From: Bradyrhizobium prioriisuperbiae
Lineage (GTDB): Bacteria; Pseudomonadota; Alphaproteobacteria; Rhizobiales; Xanthobacteraceae
Direction: 5' to 3'
NCBI RefSeq assembly: GCF_032397745.1
Contig: NZ_CP135921.1
Coordinates: 8,978,501 to 9,042,500 of the forward strand
DNA length: 64,000 nt
Shown: one piece after another, positions 34,729 to 43,189 of the stretch
How positions within the stretch are numbered: position 1 is the stretch's first letter
How the letters are laid out: each line of letters begins with the position of its first letter
Translations under genes and position numbers: made by a program
Notes under the pieces: generated by a model
What the model saw: only the letters and a program-made list of their open reading frames with translations
Database searches by the model: none
Told to the model about the DNA's origin: nothing

Positions 34729-35931
34729 ATGGTTTCGACCTACACCAAGAATGCCATCGTGCTCGGCCTGCTGTCGGCGGTCGGCCCGTTCGCCATCGAC
34801 ATGTACCTGCCCGCGCTGCCGACCATCGCCAGCGATCTCCAGGCATCGACGGCGGCGACACAGATGACGCTGATGGTGTTCTTCATCGCCTTCGGCGTCT
34901 GCCAGATCGTCTACGGACCGGTGTCCGACATGGTCGGCCGCAAGCCGCCGCTGTATGTCGGACTGACATTGTTCATCATCGGCTCGATCGGGTGTGCCTT
35001 CTCGCCCAGCGTCGGCTGGCTGATCGCAGCCCGCTTCGTGCAAGGCGTCGGCGCCTCGTCGGTGATGGTGATCCCGCGCGCAATCATCCGCGACCTGCAC
35101 ACCGGGATCGAGGCGACCAAACTGATGGCGCTGGTGATGCTGGTGCTCAGCGTCTCGCCGATTCTCGCCCCGCTCGGTGGCAGTGCCCTGATCGTGCCAT
35201 TCGGCTGGCGCGCGGTGTTCGTGGCGGTCACCATCGTGGCCGGGCTGTCCTTCGTGCTGATGGCGCTGTTCCTGCCGGAGACCCGGCCGCCACAGGAACG
35301 CGTCGACGTCAGCGTGGGTCAGGTGCTCGGCAGCTTCGGGCAATTGCTGCGCCACTGGCATTTCCTCGGCCTGACCTTCATCGGCGGCCTCGGCATGGCG
35401 AGCTTCTTCACTTTTCTCGCCAATTCCTCGTTCGTCTATATCGACCACTACGGCCTGACCCCGACCACCTTCAGCTTCGCATTTTCGGTCAACGCCATTG
35501 GCTTCATCGGCGCCTCGCAGTTCGCGGCCTCCCTCGGCCAGCGTTATGGAATGGGCCGGGTCGTAATCGCGGCCACCGCGGCCTACGCACTGTTCACCAC
35601 CATCCTGCTTGGGCTGAACCTCGCGGGGGTCGACAGCCTGGCGGTGATGATGGTGCTCTTGTTCCTCGGCTTCGCCGCCATGGGCCTGGTGATCCCGTCC
35701 ACCATGGTGCTGGCGCTGGAGGAGCATGGCCCGATCGCCGGCATGGCCTCGGCGCTCGGCGGCACCCTGCAGATGGTGACCGGCGGCATCATGATCGTGA
35801 TCGTCAGCGCCTTCTTCAACGGCACCGCGCGCCCGATGGTGGCGGCGATCGCGCTCTGCGCCCTGGGCGCGCTGGCGCTCAGCCTCGTGACACTGCGCCG
35901 GCGCGAACTGGCGCCGCAACTGGCGGAGTGA
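34729..35931 (+). CDS. MFS multidrug efflux transporter (Bcr/CflA type)
   Basis: A 400-residue proton-driven drug efflux protein with 12 predicted helices. The start AIVLGLLSAVGPFAIDMYLP is the Bcr/CflA hallmark. Motif A (GPVSDMVGRKPPLYVGL), RFVQGVGASSVMVIPRAIIR and LGGSALIVPFGWRAVFVAVT follow. The substrate is unknown; relatives export bicyclomycin, chloramphenicol or other hydrophobic compounds. It lies 78 bases after the SRPBCC array on the same strand, so it may be the export arm of that system. Confidence 0.9.
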   Translation: MVSTYTKNAIVLGLLSAVGPFAIDMYLPALPTIASDLQASTAATQMTLMVFFIAFGVCQIVYGPVSDMVGRKPPLYVGLTLFIIGSIGCAFSPSVGWLIAARFVQGVGASSVMVIPRAIIRDLHTGIEATKLMALVMLVLSVSPILAPLGGSALIVPFGWRAVFVAVTIVAGLSFVLMALFLPETRPPQERVDVSVGQVLGSFGQLLRHWHFLGLTFIGGLGMASFFTFLANSSFVYIDHYGLTPTTFSFAFSVNAIGFIGASQFAASLGQRYGMGRVVIAATAAYALFTTILLGLNLAGVDSLAVMMVLLFLGFAAMGLVIPSTMVLALEEHGPIAGMASALGGTLQMVTGGIMIVIVSAFFNGTARPMVAAIALCALGALALSLVTLRRRELAPQLAE

Positions 35932-35965
35932 TCAAAGGCGCACTCCAACGACCTGGCATCACCGG

Positions 35966-36041
35966 GTAGCCCGGATGAGCGAAGCGACATCCGGGAATCT
36001 CAGTGCTCTATCCCGGATGTCGCTTCGCTCATCCGGGCTAC
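35966..36041. repeat. Palindromic intergenic repeat, family A, copy 3 (perfect)
   Basis: The best copy: two exactly complementary 31-base arms (35966-35996 and 36011-36041) around a 14-base loop. Arm ends are GTAGCCCGGATGAGCG and CGCTCATCCGGGCTAC. It lies between the efflux gene and a palindromic promoter, and could act as a transcript barrier. Confidence 0.95.
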
Positions 36042-36053
36042 ATTCTGCTGCAC

Positions 36054-36076
36054 TTGACCTCAACTATAGTTGAGGT
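36054..36076 (+). promoter_or_regulatory. SoxR/MerR-like palindromic promoter element
   Basis: A perfect 20-bp palindrome, ACCTCAACTATAGTTGAGGT (36057-36076), begins inside a TTGACC -35 box (36054-36059). SoxR sites (CCTCAAGTTAACTTGAGG) share the outer CCTCAA/TTGAGG halves and the same 18-base core length, and MerR-type activators bind within stretched spacers just like this. The element stands 53 bases before the monooxygenase-fold gene. No MerR-family gene is in this window, so the activator would be encoded elsewhere. Confidence 0.7.
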
Positions 36077-36129
36077 TGTAGCGTCGTGTCCGTTAGCTGC
36101 AAGCCTCCATCACCTCAGGGACATGATCC

Positions 36130-36516
36130 ATGCGCATCCCCATCACCGTCGGCAACCGCCCGCTCACCGCCCCCGTTCACGACGGTGCGCAAGCCAACAC
36201 CGGCCCGCGCCAGCGCCCGGTCGTCATCATCAACACCTTCGTCACCAAGGCGGGGAAACTGGATGAATTCATCGCACTGCAAGACGCCGCGCGGCGTCGT
36301 TTTGCGGGGCAAATTCCGGGACTGCGCGGCAGCCGGATGCATCGCTCGCGCGACGGCGAGACGGCCGTGCTGATCACCGCGTTCAACACCCTGCACGACC
36401 AGAAGAGCTGGCTCGCCAGCGACCTGTTCGCGGAGCACCGCGCACAGATCCTGCCGCTGATCGAACACGCGAGCCCGAAGGCGTTCGATATCGTCTATGA
36501 GGCCGGCGAGATCTAG
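36130..36516 (+). CDS. ABM-fold (antibiotic biosynthesis monooxygenase-like) protein
   Basis: A 128-residue protein with a dimeric ferredoxin-like ABM domain in its C-terminal 100 residues: VVIINTFVTKAGKLDEFIAL, RFAGQIPGLRGSRMHRSRDG and TAVLITAFNTLHDQKSWLAS. The first 30 residues are a Pro/Asn-rich leader without a signal peptide. ABM proteins act as cofactor-free monooxygenases or haem/quinone-binding proteins. The SoxR/MerR-like palindrome upstream suggests induction by redox-active compounds or drugs; this is inferred. Confidence 0.82.
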   Translation: MRIPITVGNRPLTAPVHDGAQANTGPRQRPVVIINTFVTKAGKLDEFIALQDAARRRFAGQIPGLRGSRMHRSRDGETAVLITAFNTLHDQKSWLASDLFAEHRAQILPLIEHASPKAFDIVYEAGEI

Positions 36517-36524
36517 CCCGGATC

Positions 36525-37655
36525 TCACAACAACTGGGCCTGCTTCAGAACCCTTGCCACCGCATCGAGACGAGAATGGTCGACACCGTTTTCGCTCCAT
36601 GTCGGGCACAGCACGCTGCCGCCCTCGTCGCATTCGTTCCAGGAATAGACGAGGACGTTGTTCGCCTCACACGTTCCGCGGTGCGCGCGCACAAAAGCCA
36701 CCGCGGCCTCGATATGAGCGGCGATGTCCTTCGGCGTTCCCGGAATGACGTAGTCATCAGGATTGAGATGCAGCGGATCGAACGGCGGCGGACGTTCGAT
36801 GCGGGGACGGCGATCCCATCCGGTCATGGCATTCGGCACGACCGGAAGCCCGGTGGCCGCCATCTCCAGCCAGAACTTCCGGACAAAGGCATCGAGTGTC
36901 GCATAGGGGATCGGCCCGCCCGTCATGGCAGGCGCGCTCGCATAGGCCCCGATCGCATCCGCCCCGATGCCTCTTGCATCCAGGGCGCCGAGCTTGGCCA
37001 CGCTGCTCTGCGCGATCACATAGGGATTTCCCACGCCGGCGGCGGCGCATGCCGCACGAAGCGCATCCAGCGCCCGCGCCGCCGCGGGCAGCGGTGACTT
37101 GTCGTGCATGACATAGAGCAGCGGACGGTCACCGAACTTCTCGTAATTTTCATACTGGAAATACCTGACCAGGTCTGCTGTCGGCGGGAAGTTGCCGGCA
37201 AGGGAGCCCAGCCCGATCAACGCACACCAGTTGACCAGCGCGTTGTGCTCGCTGAGCTGGTAATATTCCCACCCCTTGCGCAGCGGGCGGCCGAATTGAT
37301 ACCAGCCGAACGCCCAGTAACTGATCCCGGCCTTTGCGGCGTAGGAAATTTCCGCGTCCATGCTGGCCTGGGTGCCGCTGATGAACATGCGGTCGGTACC
37401 GATCTTCTCGGCAAAGAAAGGCGCGCGGTGATGATATTTCGCCGGATCGAGCCCGTGCGCGGCATGCCATTCGGACGACCCCGGCGCCATGTCCGGGGCG
37501 TACCAGGCATCCCAGCGAATGGCGCCGACACGAACCTTGTCGCCGTCGCCACTTGTGTCGCGAGCAAAGAGTTTGCGCGGACGGAAATCGGCTGCCGCCG
37601 CAAGACCGCCGAAAGCGAGCCTGAGAGCCGCGCGACGAGATATCGAGAACACCAT
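36525..37655 (-). CDS. WbsX/GH99-like glycosidase, Tat-type signal
   Basis: A 376-residue protein. Residues 1-25 form a twin-arginine signal (SISRRAALRLAFGGLAAAA; Arg7-Arg8). The mature part resembles the WbsX / glycoside hydrolase 99-like family: VGAIRWDAWYAPD, AGISYWAFGWYQFG, DRPLLYVMHDK, a late YSWNECDEGG and W-rich ends. Members process glycans in polysaccharide loci, but no glycan genes are next to this one. Its 3' end is 9 bases from the convergent ABM gene. Function in the periplasm or outside is inferred from the signal. Confidence 0.7.
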   Translation of the reverse strand: MVFSISRRAALRLAFGGLAAAADFRPRKLFARDTSGDGDKVRVGAIRWDAWYAPDMAPGSSEWHAAHGLDPAKYHHRAPFFAEKIGTDRMFISGTQASMDAEISYAAKAGISYWAFGWYQFGRPLRKGWEYYQLSEHNALVNWCALIGLGSLAGNFPPTADLVRYFQYENYEKFGDRPLLYVMHDKSPLPAAARALDALRAACAAAGVGNPYVIAQSSVAKLGALDARGIGADAIGAYASAPAMTGGPIPYATLDAFVRKFWLEMAATGLPVVPNAMTGWDRRPRIERPPPFDPLHLNPDDYVIPGTPKDIAAHIEAAVAFVRAHRGTCEANNVLVYSWNECDEGGSVLCPTWSENGVDHSRLDAVARVLKQAQLL

Positions 37656-37841
37656 CGATCCGACCGATCACATGCGAAGCAGCACTTCCAGGCGAATGAG
37701 AATGCTCGCCATTGAATGTGGCGGATCATTGAAGATCCGTTGCGGCACAAGCAACCACGCACGCCGACACGACAGCGATTTTGCTAAAATGGAAAAGGCT
37801 TTGTTGTATCCGCGCGAACCAATGACCGCGGATGACGCCTG

Positions 37842-38375
37842 CTATTGCGGCGCCGGCTCCGCCGCTGGCGAACACGCCTTTCGTTTCGCCACCACATCCA
37901 GATAGGCCTGCTGCAGCCGCTCGCCGACCGAAGGTCCGTTTCGCTTGCGCGCCTTGAGGCCGAGATGGGTCTCGCGCAGCTCGTCCATGAACTCGTCCCA
38001 CATGAGCGGGCCGCCCTGGGCCAGCAGTTCCGCGCGAATGCCGAGTTCTTCGCTGACCGGCAGATACTTGAATCCCCAGGCCGCCATCTGCGCCAGGATC
38101 GGCAGCAGCTCGATGCCCTGTTCGGTGAGGCTGTAGATCCCCTTCTGCTTGTGGGTGGGATCGTCCGCCTTGGTGAGGATGCCCTGCTCCAGCAGGGTCT
38201 TCAGCCGGTCGGCCAGGATGTTCGACGAAATGCGCTCATCGGACTTGGTCAGCAGTTCGCGGAAATGCCGCCGGTTGCCGAAGATGATGTCGCGGATGAT
38301 CAGCAGGCTCCATTTGTCGCCCACCACTTCCAGCGTCAGGTTGATCGGGCAACCCGATCGGGAGGCATCGTTCAT
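37842..38375 (-). CDS. HxlR-family transcriptional regulator
   Basis: A 177-residue winged-helix regulator of the HxlR (DUF24) type: Cys9 followed by PINLTLEVVGDKWSLLIIRD, then FGNRRHFRELLTKSDERISS, NILADRLKTLLEQGILTK and GIYSLTEQGIELLPILAQMA. The conserved N-terminal Cys often senses quinones or aldehydes. A ~75-residue C-terminal extension is longer than in short HxlR proteins. It is divergent from the GST operon across 180 bases that contain palindromic TGCAAC/GTTGCA elements, so it probably controls that operon. Confidence 0.9.
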   Translation of the reverse strand: MNDASRSGCPINLTLEVVGDKWSLLIIRDIIFGNRRHFRELLTKSDERISSNILADRLKTLLEQGILTKADDPTHKQKGIYSLTEQGIELLPILAQMAAWGFKYLPVSEELGIRAELLAQGGPLMWDEFMDELRETHLGLKARKRNGPSVGERLQQAYLDVVAKRKACSPAAEPAPQ

Positions 38376-38464
38376 GTGCTGTCCGGCAGGGACGAAGACG
38401 GCTAACCCGAAATTTACGGCCGCCCCTCAAAACCGCTTGCATTATCGCACCAGTAATTCTAGTC

Positions 38465-38486
38465 TGCAACCAGTTGCAAATTGCAA
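38465..38486. promoter_or_regulatory. Candidate HxlR operator
   Basis: TGCAAC-CA-GTTGCA (38465-38478) is a near-perfect palindrome, followed at once by an overlapping TTGCAAATTGCAA (38474-38486). It lies in the gap between the divergent hxlR-type and GST genes, about 70 bases before the GST start. Repressor binding is inferred from symmetry and place. Confidence 0.5.
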
Positions 38487-38555
38487 TCAGTTTACGGCAA
38501 GCGCCAGCCGTGGAACGCGGACGGCACCAATCCTTATGCAAACCGAGAGTTGGCG

Positions 38556-39233
38556 ATGACCCTGAAGCTCTATTTCCACCCGCTGTCGTCCTACTGCCAG
38601 AAGGCGCTGATCGCCTTCTATGAAAAAGACCTGCCGTTCGAGCCGCACATCGTAGACCTCGGCGATCCTGCCCAGGCCGCTGAGCTGAAAGCGCTGTGGC
38701 CGATCGGCAAGTTTCCGGTGCTGCGTGATGACGCCAGGAATGTGACGGTCGCGGAAGCCACCGTCATCATCGAATATCTGGACCTGCATTATCCCGGACG
38801 CGTGCGCCTTGTGCCAGAAGACGCGGACCAGGCGTGGCAGACGCGGATGCGCGATCGCGTGTTCGATCTCTATGTCGACGAGCAGATGCAGACCATGGTC
38901 GGCAATCGCCGCCGGCCTGACGACAGCAAGGATCCGCTCGGCGTGAGCTTTGCCAAAGCACGGCTAACGAGCGCGCTTGGCATGATCGACGCCGAGATGG
39001 CGGGCAGGACCAACGTGAGCGGGACAAGTACCGACAACTGGACCATGGGCGAGGCCTTCACCATGGCCGACTGCGCCGCGGCCCCCGCGCTGTTCTACGC
39101 CAACCAGGTGATGCCGTTCGGCGACAGCCATCCCCATGCGATGCGCTACTTCGAACGCCTGACGCAGCGGCCGTCCTATGCCCGCGTGCAGCGGGAAGCC
39201 GAACCGTACTTCCACCTGTTTCCGAAATCGTAA
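38556..39233 (+). CDS. Glutathione S-transferase family protein
   Basis: A 225-residue GST. The thioredoxin-like N-domain has LYFHPLSSYCQKALIAFYEK (with a Ser/Tyr/Cys cluster at the active-site turn), IGKFPVLRD and EATVIIEYLDLHYPG. The helical C-domain has MGEAFTMADCAAAPALFYAN with the N-capping box Asp. It would conjugate glutathione to electrophiles or reduce them. The ATG at 38556 fits the fold; longer in-frame readings upstream do not. It leads an operon with a RibD-type reductase and a SnoaL-like protein. Confidence 0.9.
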   Translation: MTLKLYFHPLSSYCQKALIAFYEKDLPFEPHIVDLGDPAQAAELKALWPIGKFPVLRDDARNVTVAEATVIIEYLDLHYPGRVRLVPEDADQAWQTRMRDRVFDLYVDEQMQTMVGNRRRPDDSKDPLGVSFAKARLTSALGMIDAEMAGRTNVSGTSTDNWTMGEAFTMADCAAAPALFYANQVMPFGDSHPHAMRYFERLTQRPSYARVQREAEPYFHLFPKS

Positions 39234-39266
39234 CGGCCGAACGCCGACCTCAACGGAGTGACTCTG

Positions 39267-39839
39267 ATGCGACCTCTTGTCCTCGCCATGTTCGTCAGCC
39301 TCGATGGTTTCATCGAAGGGCCCGGCAAGCAGCTGGTGCCGCCGGCCTGGTCGGACGACCTGAAACAGCACTGGTCCGATCACAACATCGACCGCGCCGG
39401 TGCGCTGCTCTATGGCCGCGTGGTTTATGACGTCATGGCCCGGCATTGGCAGGGGGCAGCCGCGGATCCGGCGAACCCGCAGCATGACTTTGCCCAGCGG
39501 ATGACGCGGCTGCCCAAGTTCGTTTTCTCGAAAACACTGACAGACCCCGCCTGGGCCAACACCACCGTCATCGCCCACAATCTCGCGGACGAGATTGGCA
39601 AATTGAAACAGCAGGACGGCAGGGACCTGATTTTGTTTGGCGGCGCCGACATCACAGCGAGGCTGATGAAGCTGAACCTGATCGACGAATACCGGCTGAT
39701 GATCGTGCCGGTGCTGCTGGGCGGGGGCACCCCCCTGTTCAGCGGCGGGTACGACCGCCGCAAGCTGACATTGATCGAGTCCAGGACGCTTGACACCGGA
39801 TCGATGATCCTGTCCTACCGGCCAGAGGCCATGGACTGA
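39267..39839 (+). CDS. RibD C-terminal / DHFR-like reductase
   Basis: A 190-residue member of the RibD_C (dihydrofolate reductase-like) family, related to YyaP/YwjB: LVLAMFVSLDGFIEGPGKQL, GALLYGRVVYDVMARHW, KFVFSKTLTDPAW, DLILFGGADITARLMKLNLI and DEYRLMIVPVLLGGGTPLF. Such stand-alone domains bind NADPH and reduce unknown substrates; a riboflavin role is unlikely without the deaminase half. The ATG at 39267 follows GGAG by 9 bases. It is 33 bases after the GST gene. Confidence 0.88.
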   Translation: MRPLVLAMFVSLDGFIEGPGKQLVPPAWSDDLKQHWSDHNIDRAGALLYGRVVYDVMARHWQGAAADPANPQHDFAQRMTRLPKFVFSKTLTDPAWANTTVIAHNLADEIGKLKQQDGRDLILFGGADITARLMKLNLIDEYRLMIVPVLLGGGTPLFSGGYDRRKLTLIESRTLDTGSMILSYRPEAMD

Positions 39840-39871
39840 AGGGGCTGATAACGCGAACCCGGGAGGTCGAA

Positions 39872-40237
39872 ATGCACGATCAAGCCAAAGCCGACATCAT
39901 CCGCAGCTTGTTTACGGCCTACAAAAACAGGACCCGGAACGTGGTGGAGGATCTGCTGACGGATGACTTCACCTTCACCAGCCCCTATGACGATGCCATC
40001 GACAAGACAGCCTATTTCGAGCGCTGCTGGCCGAACAGCGAGCGGATCAAGCAACACGTCCTCGAAGCAATCTTCATCGAAGGCGATGCAGCGTTCGTGA
40101 CCTACAGTTGCGAGGTCGAGGGCGGAAAGCAGTTCCGAAACACCGAGTTCTTCGCATTCGATGCCGATAGGATCGCGTCGGTCGATGTGTATTTCGGCGC
40201 AACCTACAAGGACGGAGTTTTCGTCAAGCAGGCGTAA
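39872..40237 (+). CDS. SnoaL-like (NTF2-fold) protein
   Basis: A 121-residue NTF2-like protein: ADIIRSLFTAYKNRTRNVVE, DLLTDDFTFTSPYDDAIDKT, YFERCWPNSERIK and DRIASVDVYFGATYKDG. The cone-shaped fold binds small molecules and sometimes catalyses isomerisation or hydrolysis. GGGAGG precedes the ATG by 6 bases. It closes the GST - reductase operon and likely shares its control. Confidence 0.85.
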   Translation: MHDQAKADIIRSLFTAYKNRTRNVVEDLLTDDFTFTSPYDDAIDKTAYFERCWPNSERIKQHVLEAIFIEGDAAFVTYSCEVEGGKQFRNTEFFAFDADRIASVDVYFGATYKDGVFVKQA

Positions 40238-40321
40238 ACCATCGATCGACGATCGCAGCGCAAGCATGACCGACCGACTATAATCGCCGCAACGCGATTC
40301 GAACGGACACTGCGGCACTCT

Positions 40322-40939
40322 ATGGCGATTTCCAAATCTTCACCCGCCCCCTCAGCCACGCGCGCCTGGCAGCGCATGCTGTCGGGGCGGCGGCTCGACC
40401 TGCTCAACCCCTCCCCGCTCGATGTCGAGATCGAGGACATCGCCCATGGGCTGGCGCGAGTCGCCCGCTGGAACGGGCAGACCCATGGCGCCCACATCTT
40501 CTCGGTGGCGCAGCATACGCTGCTAGTGGAAGCGGTGCTGCGCGCCCGCACGCCGCGCATCGACCACCGCATCCGTCTCGCGGCCATGCTGCATGACGCG
40601 CCGGAATATGTGATCGGCGACATGATCTCGCCGTTCAAGGCGGTGATCGGCGGCTCCTACAAGCAGATCGAGAAACGGCTGCTGGCGGCAATCCACATCC
40701 GCTTCGGCCTGCCCGCACAGCTGTCCGCCGATGTCGAAGCCCAGATCAAGCTCGCCGATATGGGCGCCGCCTATCTCGAGGCGACGCGCCTCGCCGGGTT
40801 TTCGCAAGCCGAATCGCGCCGGCTGTTCGGCCGAGATCCCGGCCTGCCGCATGCGATCGAATCCGGCTACATGACGCCATGGCCGGCCAGCAAGGCCGAG
40901 AAGCAGTTTCTGGCACGATTCAAGACACTGATCGTTTAG
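40322..40939 (+). CDS. HD-domain hydrolase (YfbR-like)
   Basis: A 205-residue metal-dependent HD hydrolase. The metal ligands are visible in HIFSVAQHTLLVE (first His), AAMLHDAPEYVIGDM (HD pair) and IKLADMGAAYLEA (last Asp). Relatives such as YfbR dephosphorylate deoxynucleoside 5'-monophosphates. A TATAAT at 40279-40284 may be its -10 box, though no good -35 is visible. It stands alone before the patatin gene. Confidence 0.85.
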   Translation: MAISKSSPAPSATRAWQRMLSGRRLDLLNPSPLDVEIEDIAHGLARVARWNGQTHGAHIFSVAQHTLLVEAVLRARTPRIDHRIRLAAMLHDAPEYVIGDMISPFKAVIGGSYKQIEKRLLAAIHIRFGLPAQLSADVEAQIKLADMGAAYLEATRLAGFSQAESRRLFGRDPGLPHAIESGYMTPWPASKAEKQFLARFKTLIV

Positions 40940-41112
40940 TTTCCTCTCCACCGCGGCTGGCTGTCCGGCAGGCAACGATATGTTGCGCTGCCGCAACCAC
41001 CATGACCGGTTCGCGCACCGGATCCGTCATCAGTTGCTCTCGATAGACAGGAGATAGCGAACTATAAACGGTTCGAGACCTCTCTTTGTTGTCCACCTGT
41101 GGAATGCGCGTC

Positions 41113-42975
41113 ATGTCGGAACCAAACGGAGACAATCAACACAGACATGATCTGCTGCAAACCATTCTGAAGGGTCACTTCGCCTCGGACGATGCCGAAC
41201 TGATCGCAAGCATCAAGGCATCCGCCGAATTCATCGACCTGCCATCGGGCGCCACCCTGTTCCGCCAGGACGACCACAGTGACGACGTCTATTTCGTGCT
41301 GTCGGGCCGATTGCGGGCGTTCGCGGACACCAAGGGCGGCAGCAAGATCCTCGGTGAAATCGGCCGCGGCGAAACCGTGGGCGAGCTCGCGCTGTTCACC
41401 GGCGAGCCGCGCTCCGCTTCTGTCATCGCGTTGCGCGACTCATCGCTGGTCAAGGTGACGCGACAGGTCGTGGAACGGACGCTGGCCAGATCGCCGCAGG
41501 TCGCGCTGCAGATGACACGAATCGTCATCAATCGGTTTCGGCGATCGGAACGCGAGCGCCAAACCCCGATCGCCCCCATCAACATCTGCATTCTCGCCAT
41601 CTCTTCCGGCGTCGACGCCGTAGCATTGGCGAAACGCCTGCGGGCTGCAGGGCGAGACAGCGCGACCACGCACATCGTAGGGCCGGATGATATCGCGCGA
41701 CAGTTCGGCGGCGATGCCGCAAGCGCGATCAAACGCAATCATGACGCAGTCGCTTACCATGTCGACGAGATCGAGGCCGCGAGCAAGGCGGTTTATCTCA
41801 TCGCCGACTCCGGCGAGTCGGCCTGGACGCAGTTCTGTCTGCAGAACTGCGATGAAGTCATGCTGGTCGGGGATGCCCGCCAGACACCGGAGCTTTCACA
41901 CGCGGAGCGCCATTATCTCGCCGGCGAGACACCGATTTCGATCGCACGCCAGACACTGGTCCTGCTGCATGGCGCCGAGACCCGAAGCCCGACCGGCACC
42001 GTGCATTGGTTGAAGGCCAGGCGCGTCTCGCGTCACGTCCACATCCGACCTGAACTTGCGCGCGACATGCGCCGGCTGGCGCGGATCATATCGGGCAATG
42101 CCGTGGGCCTGGTGCTGGCGGGCGGCGGAGCCCGCGGCTTCGCCCATATCGGCGTCATGAAGGCGCTGGAAGAAGCCGGCATCGAAGCCGACTTCATTGG
42201 CGGCACCTCAATCGGCGCCATCATGGGGACATGTCTTGCGCTCGACCAGTCCGCGGAAAAGATAGCAATCGCCGTTCACAAGGCGTTTCTGCGCCATCCC
42301 AAGGGCAATATCACCGGCGACTACAATCTCATTCCGCTGGTGTCGCTGATCAAGGGCAAGCGGACCCACGATGCGATGCGAGAGGCAATCGCGACCGCGG
42401 CCGGCGCCGATATCGACGCGGAAGACACCTGGAAGACATTCTTTGTCATCGGCTCGGATTTTTCCACCAGCAGCGAGGCGGTTCTGGACCGGGGCAACCT
42501 CGCGCGCAATGTGATCGCAAGTTACGCCATTCCCGGCGTGCTGCCGCCGATGCTGATCGGCGGCCACCTGATGTTCGACGGCGGCATGTTCAACAATTTT
42601 CCCGTCGATGTGATGGCGCGCCTCGGCGCAGGTCAGATCATCGGGGTCGACCTCTTGATCGAGGACGGTCACGTGTTCGAGATCGACCAGATTCCCGGCA
42701 CGCTTGCGCATCTGCGCGACAAGCTGCGGGCGCGGGAGGCGCAGCGCTATCGCCTGCCGACCATGCCGGAAACGATGCTGAACTCGTCCGCCATCAGTTC
42801 GGTGCCGAAACAGAAGGCGATGCGGACGTTCGTCGACCTCTTGTTCGAGCCACGCATCGAACGGGTGGGACTGCTGGAATGGAAGCGCTACGACGAGATC
42901 GTCGCCTTGGGATACGACCACGCCAGGCAGAAACTCGCGGCGGAATCCGAGGAGAGGCTGAGCGCGTTCCGCTAG
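41113..42975 (+). CDS. Cyclic-nucleotide-domain patatin-like phospholipase (NTE type)
   Basis: A 620-residue protein with three parts. Residues ~15-135 form a cyclic-nucleotide-binding domain (SGATLFRQDDHSDDVYFVLS, GRGETVGELALFTGEPRSAS). A middle region (~155-320) resembles the P-loop-like insert of RssA/NTE proteins. The C-terminal half is a patatin lipase with the oxyanion motif LAGGGARGFAHIG (~333), nucleophile GTSIG (~Ser366) and catalytic DGG (~488). It probably cleaves membrane lysophospholipids. The ATG at 41113 is chosen; a few in-frame codons upstream are possible. Confidence 0.87.
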   Translation: MSEPNGDNQHRHDLLQTILKGHFASDDAELIASIKASAEFIDLPSGATLFRQDDHSDDVYFVLSGRLRAFADTKGGSKILGEIGRGETVGELALFTGEPRSASVIALRDSSLVKVTRQVVERTLARSPQVALQMTRIVINRFRRSERERQTPIAPINICILAISSGVDAVALAKRLRAAGRDSATTHIVGPDDIARQFGGDAASAIKRNHDAVAYHVDEIEAASKAVYLIADSGESAWTQFCLQNCDEVMLVGDARQTPELSHAERHYLAGETPISIARQTLVLLHGAETRSPTGTVHWLKARRVSRHVHIRPELARDMRRLARIISGNAVGLVLAGGGARGFAHIGVMKALEEAGIEADFIGGTSIGAIMGTCLALDQSAEKIAIAVHKAFLRHPKGNITGDYNLIPLVSLIKGKRTHDAMREAIATAAGADIDAEDTWKTFFVIGSDFSTSSEAVLDRGNLARNVIASYAIPGVLPPMLIGGHLMFDGGMFNNFPVDVMARLGAGQIIGVDLLIEDGHVFEIDQIPGTLAHLRDKLRAREAQRYRLPTMPETMLNSSAISSVPKQKAMRTFVDLLFEPRIERVGLLEWKRYDEIVALGYDHARQKLAAESEERLSAFR

Positions 42976-43075
42976 AGCGTTTTCCAGCGAAGTGGATACC
43001 GGTTCGCGTGAAGAAAACGCGTCAAAACAAGAATCCAGAGCTTCCGTTTCGATTCTATCGAAACGGAAGCTCTGG
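42974..43075. repeat. Rhizobiales-type repeat plus perfect 19-bp hairpin
   Basis: The block AGAGCGTTTTC...GAAGTGGATACCGGTTCGCG...AAAACGCG is a sequence pattern I know as common between genes in many Rhizobiales. Its outer GCGTTTTC/GAAAACGC pair makes a weak stem. Directly after it, at 43035-43075, two exactly complementary 19-base arms (CCAGAGCTTCCGTTTCGAT and its complement) enclose TCT. The block begins at the patatin stop codon and may end or stabilise that transcript. Confidence 0.85.
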
Positions 43076-43189
43076 GAGCCGATTCGCGGTCAAAATTGGC
43101 TGAAATTCCGCGCCGCGAGGTGCCTTTTGCCCGCTTCCCGCCGCGACAGTCGCGGCCTATAAGGGCAGCAATCATCACTGGAAGCCGCC

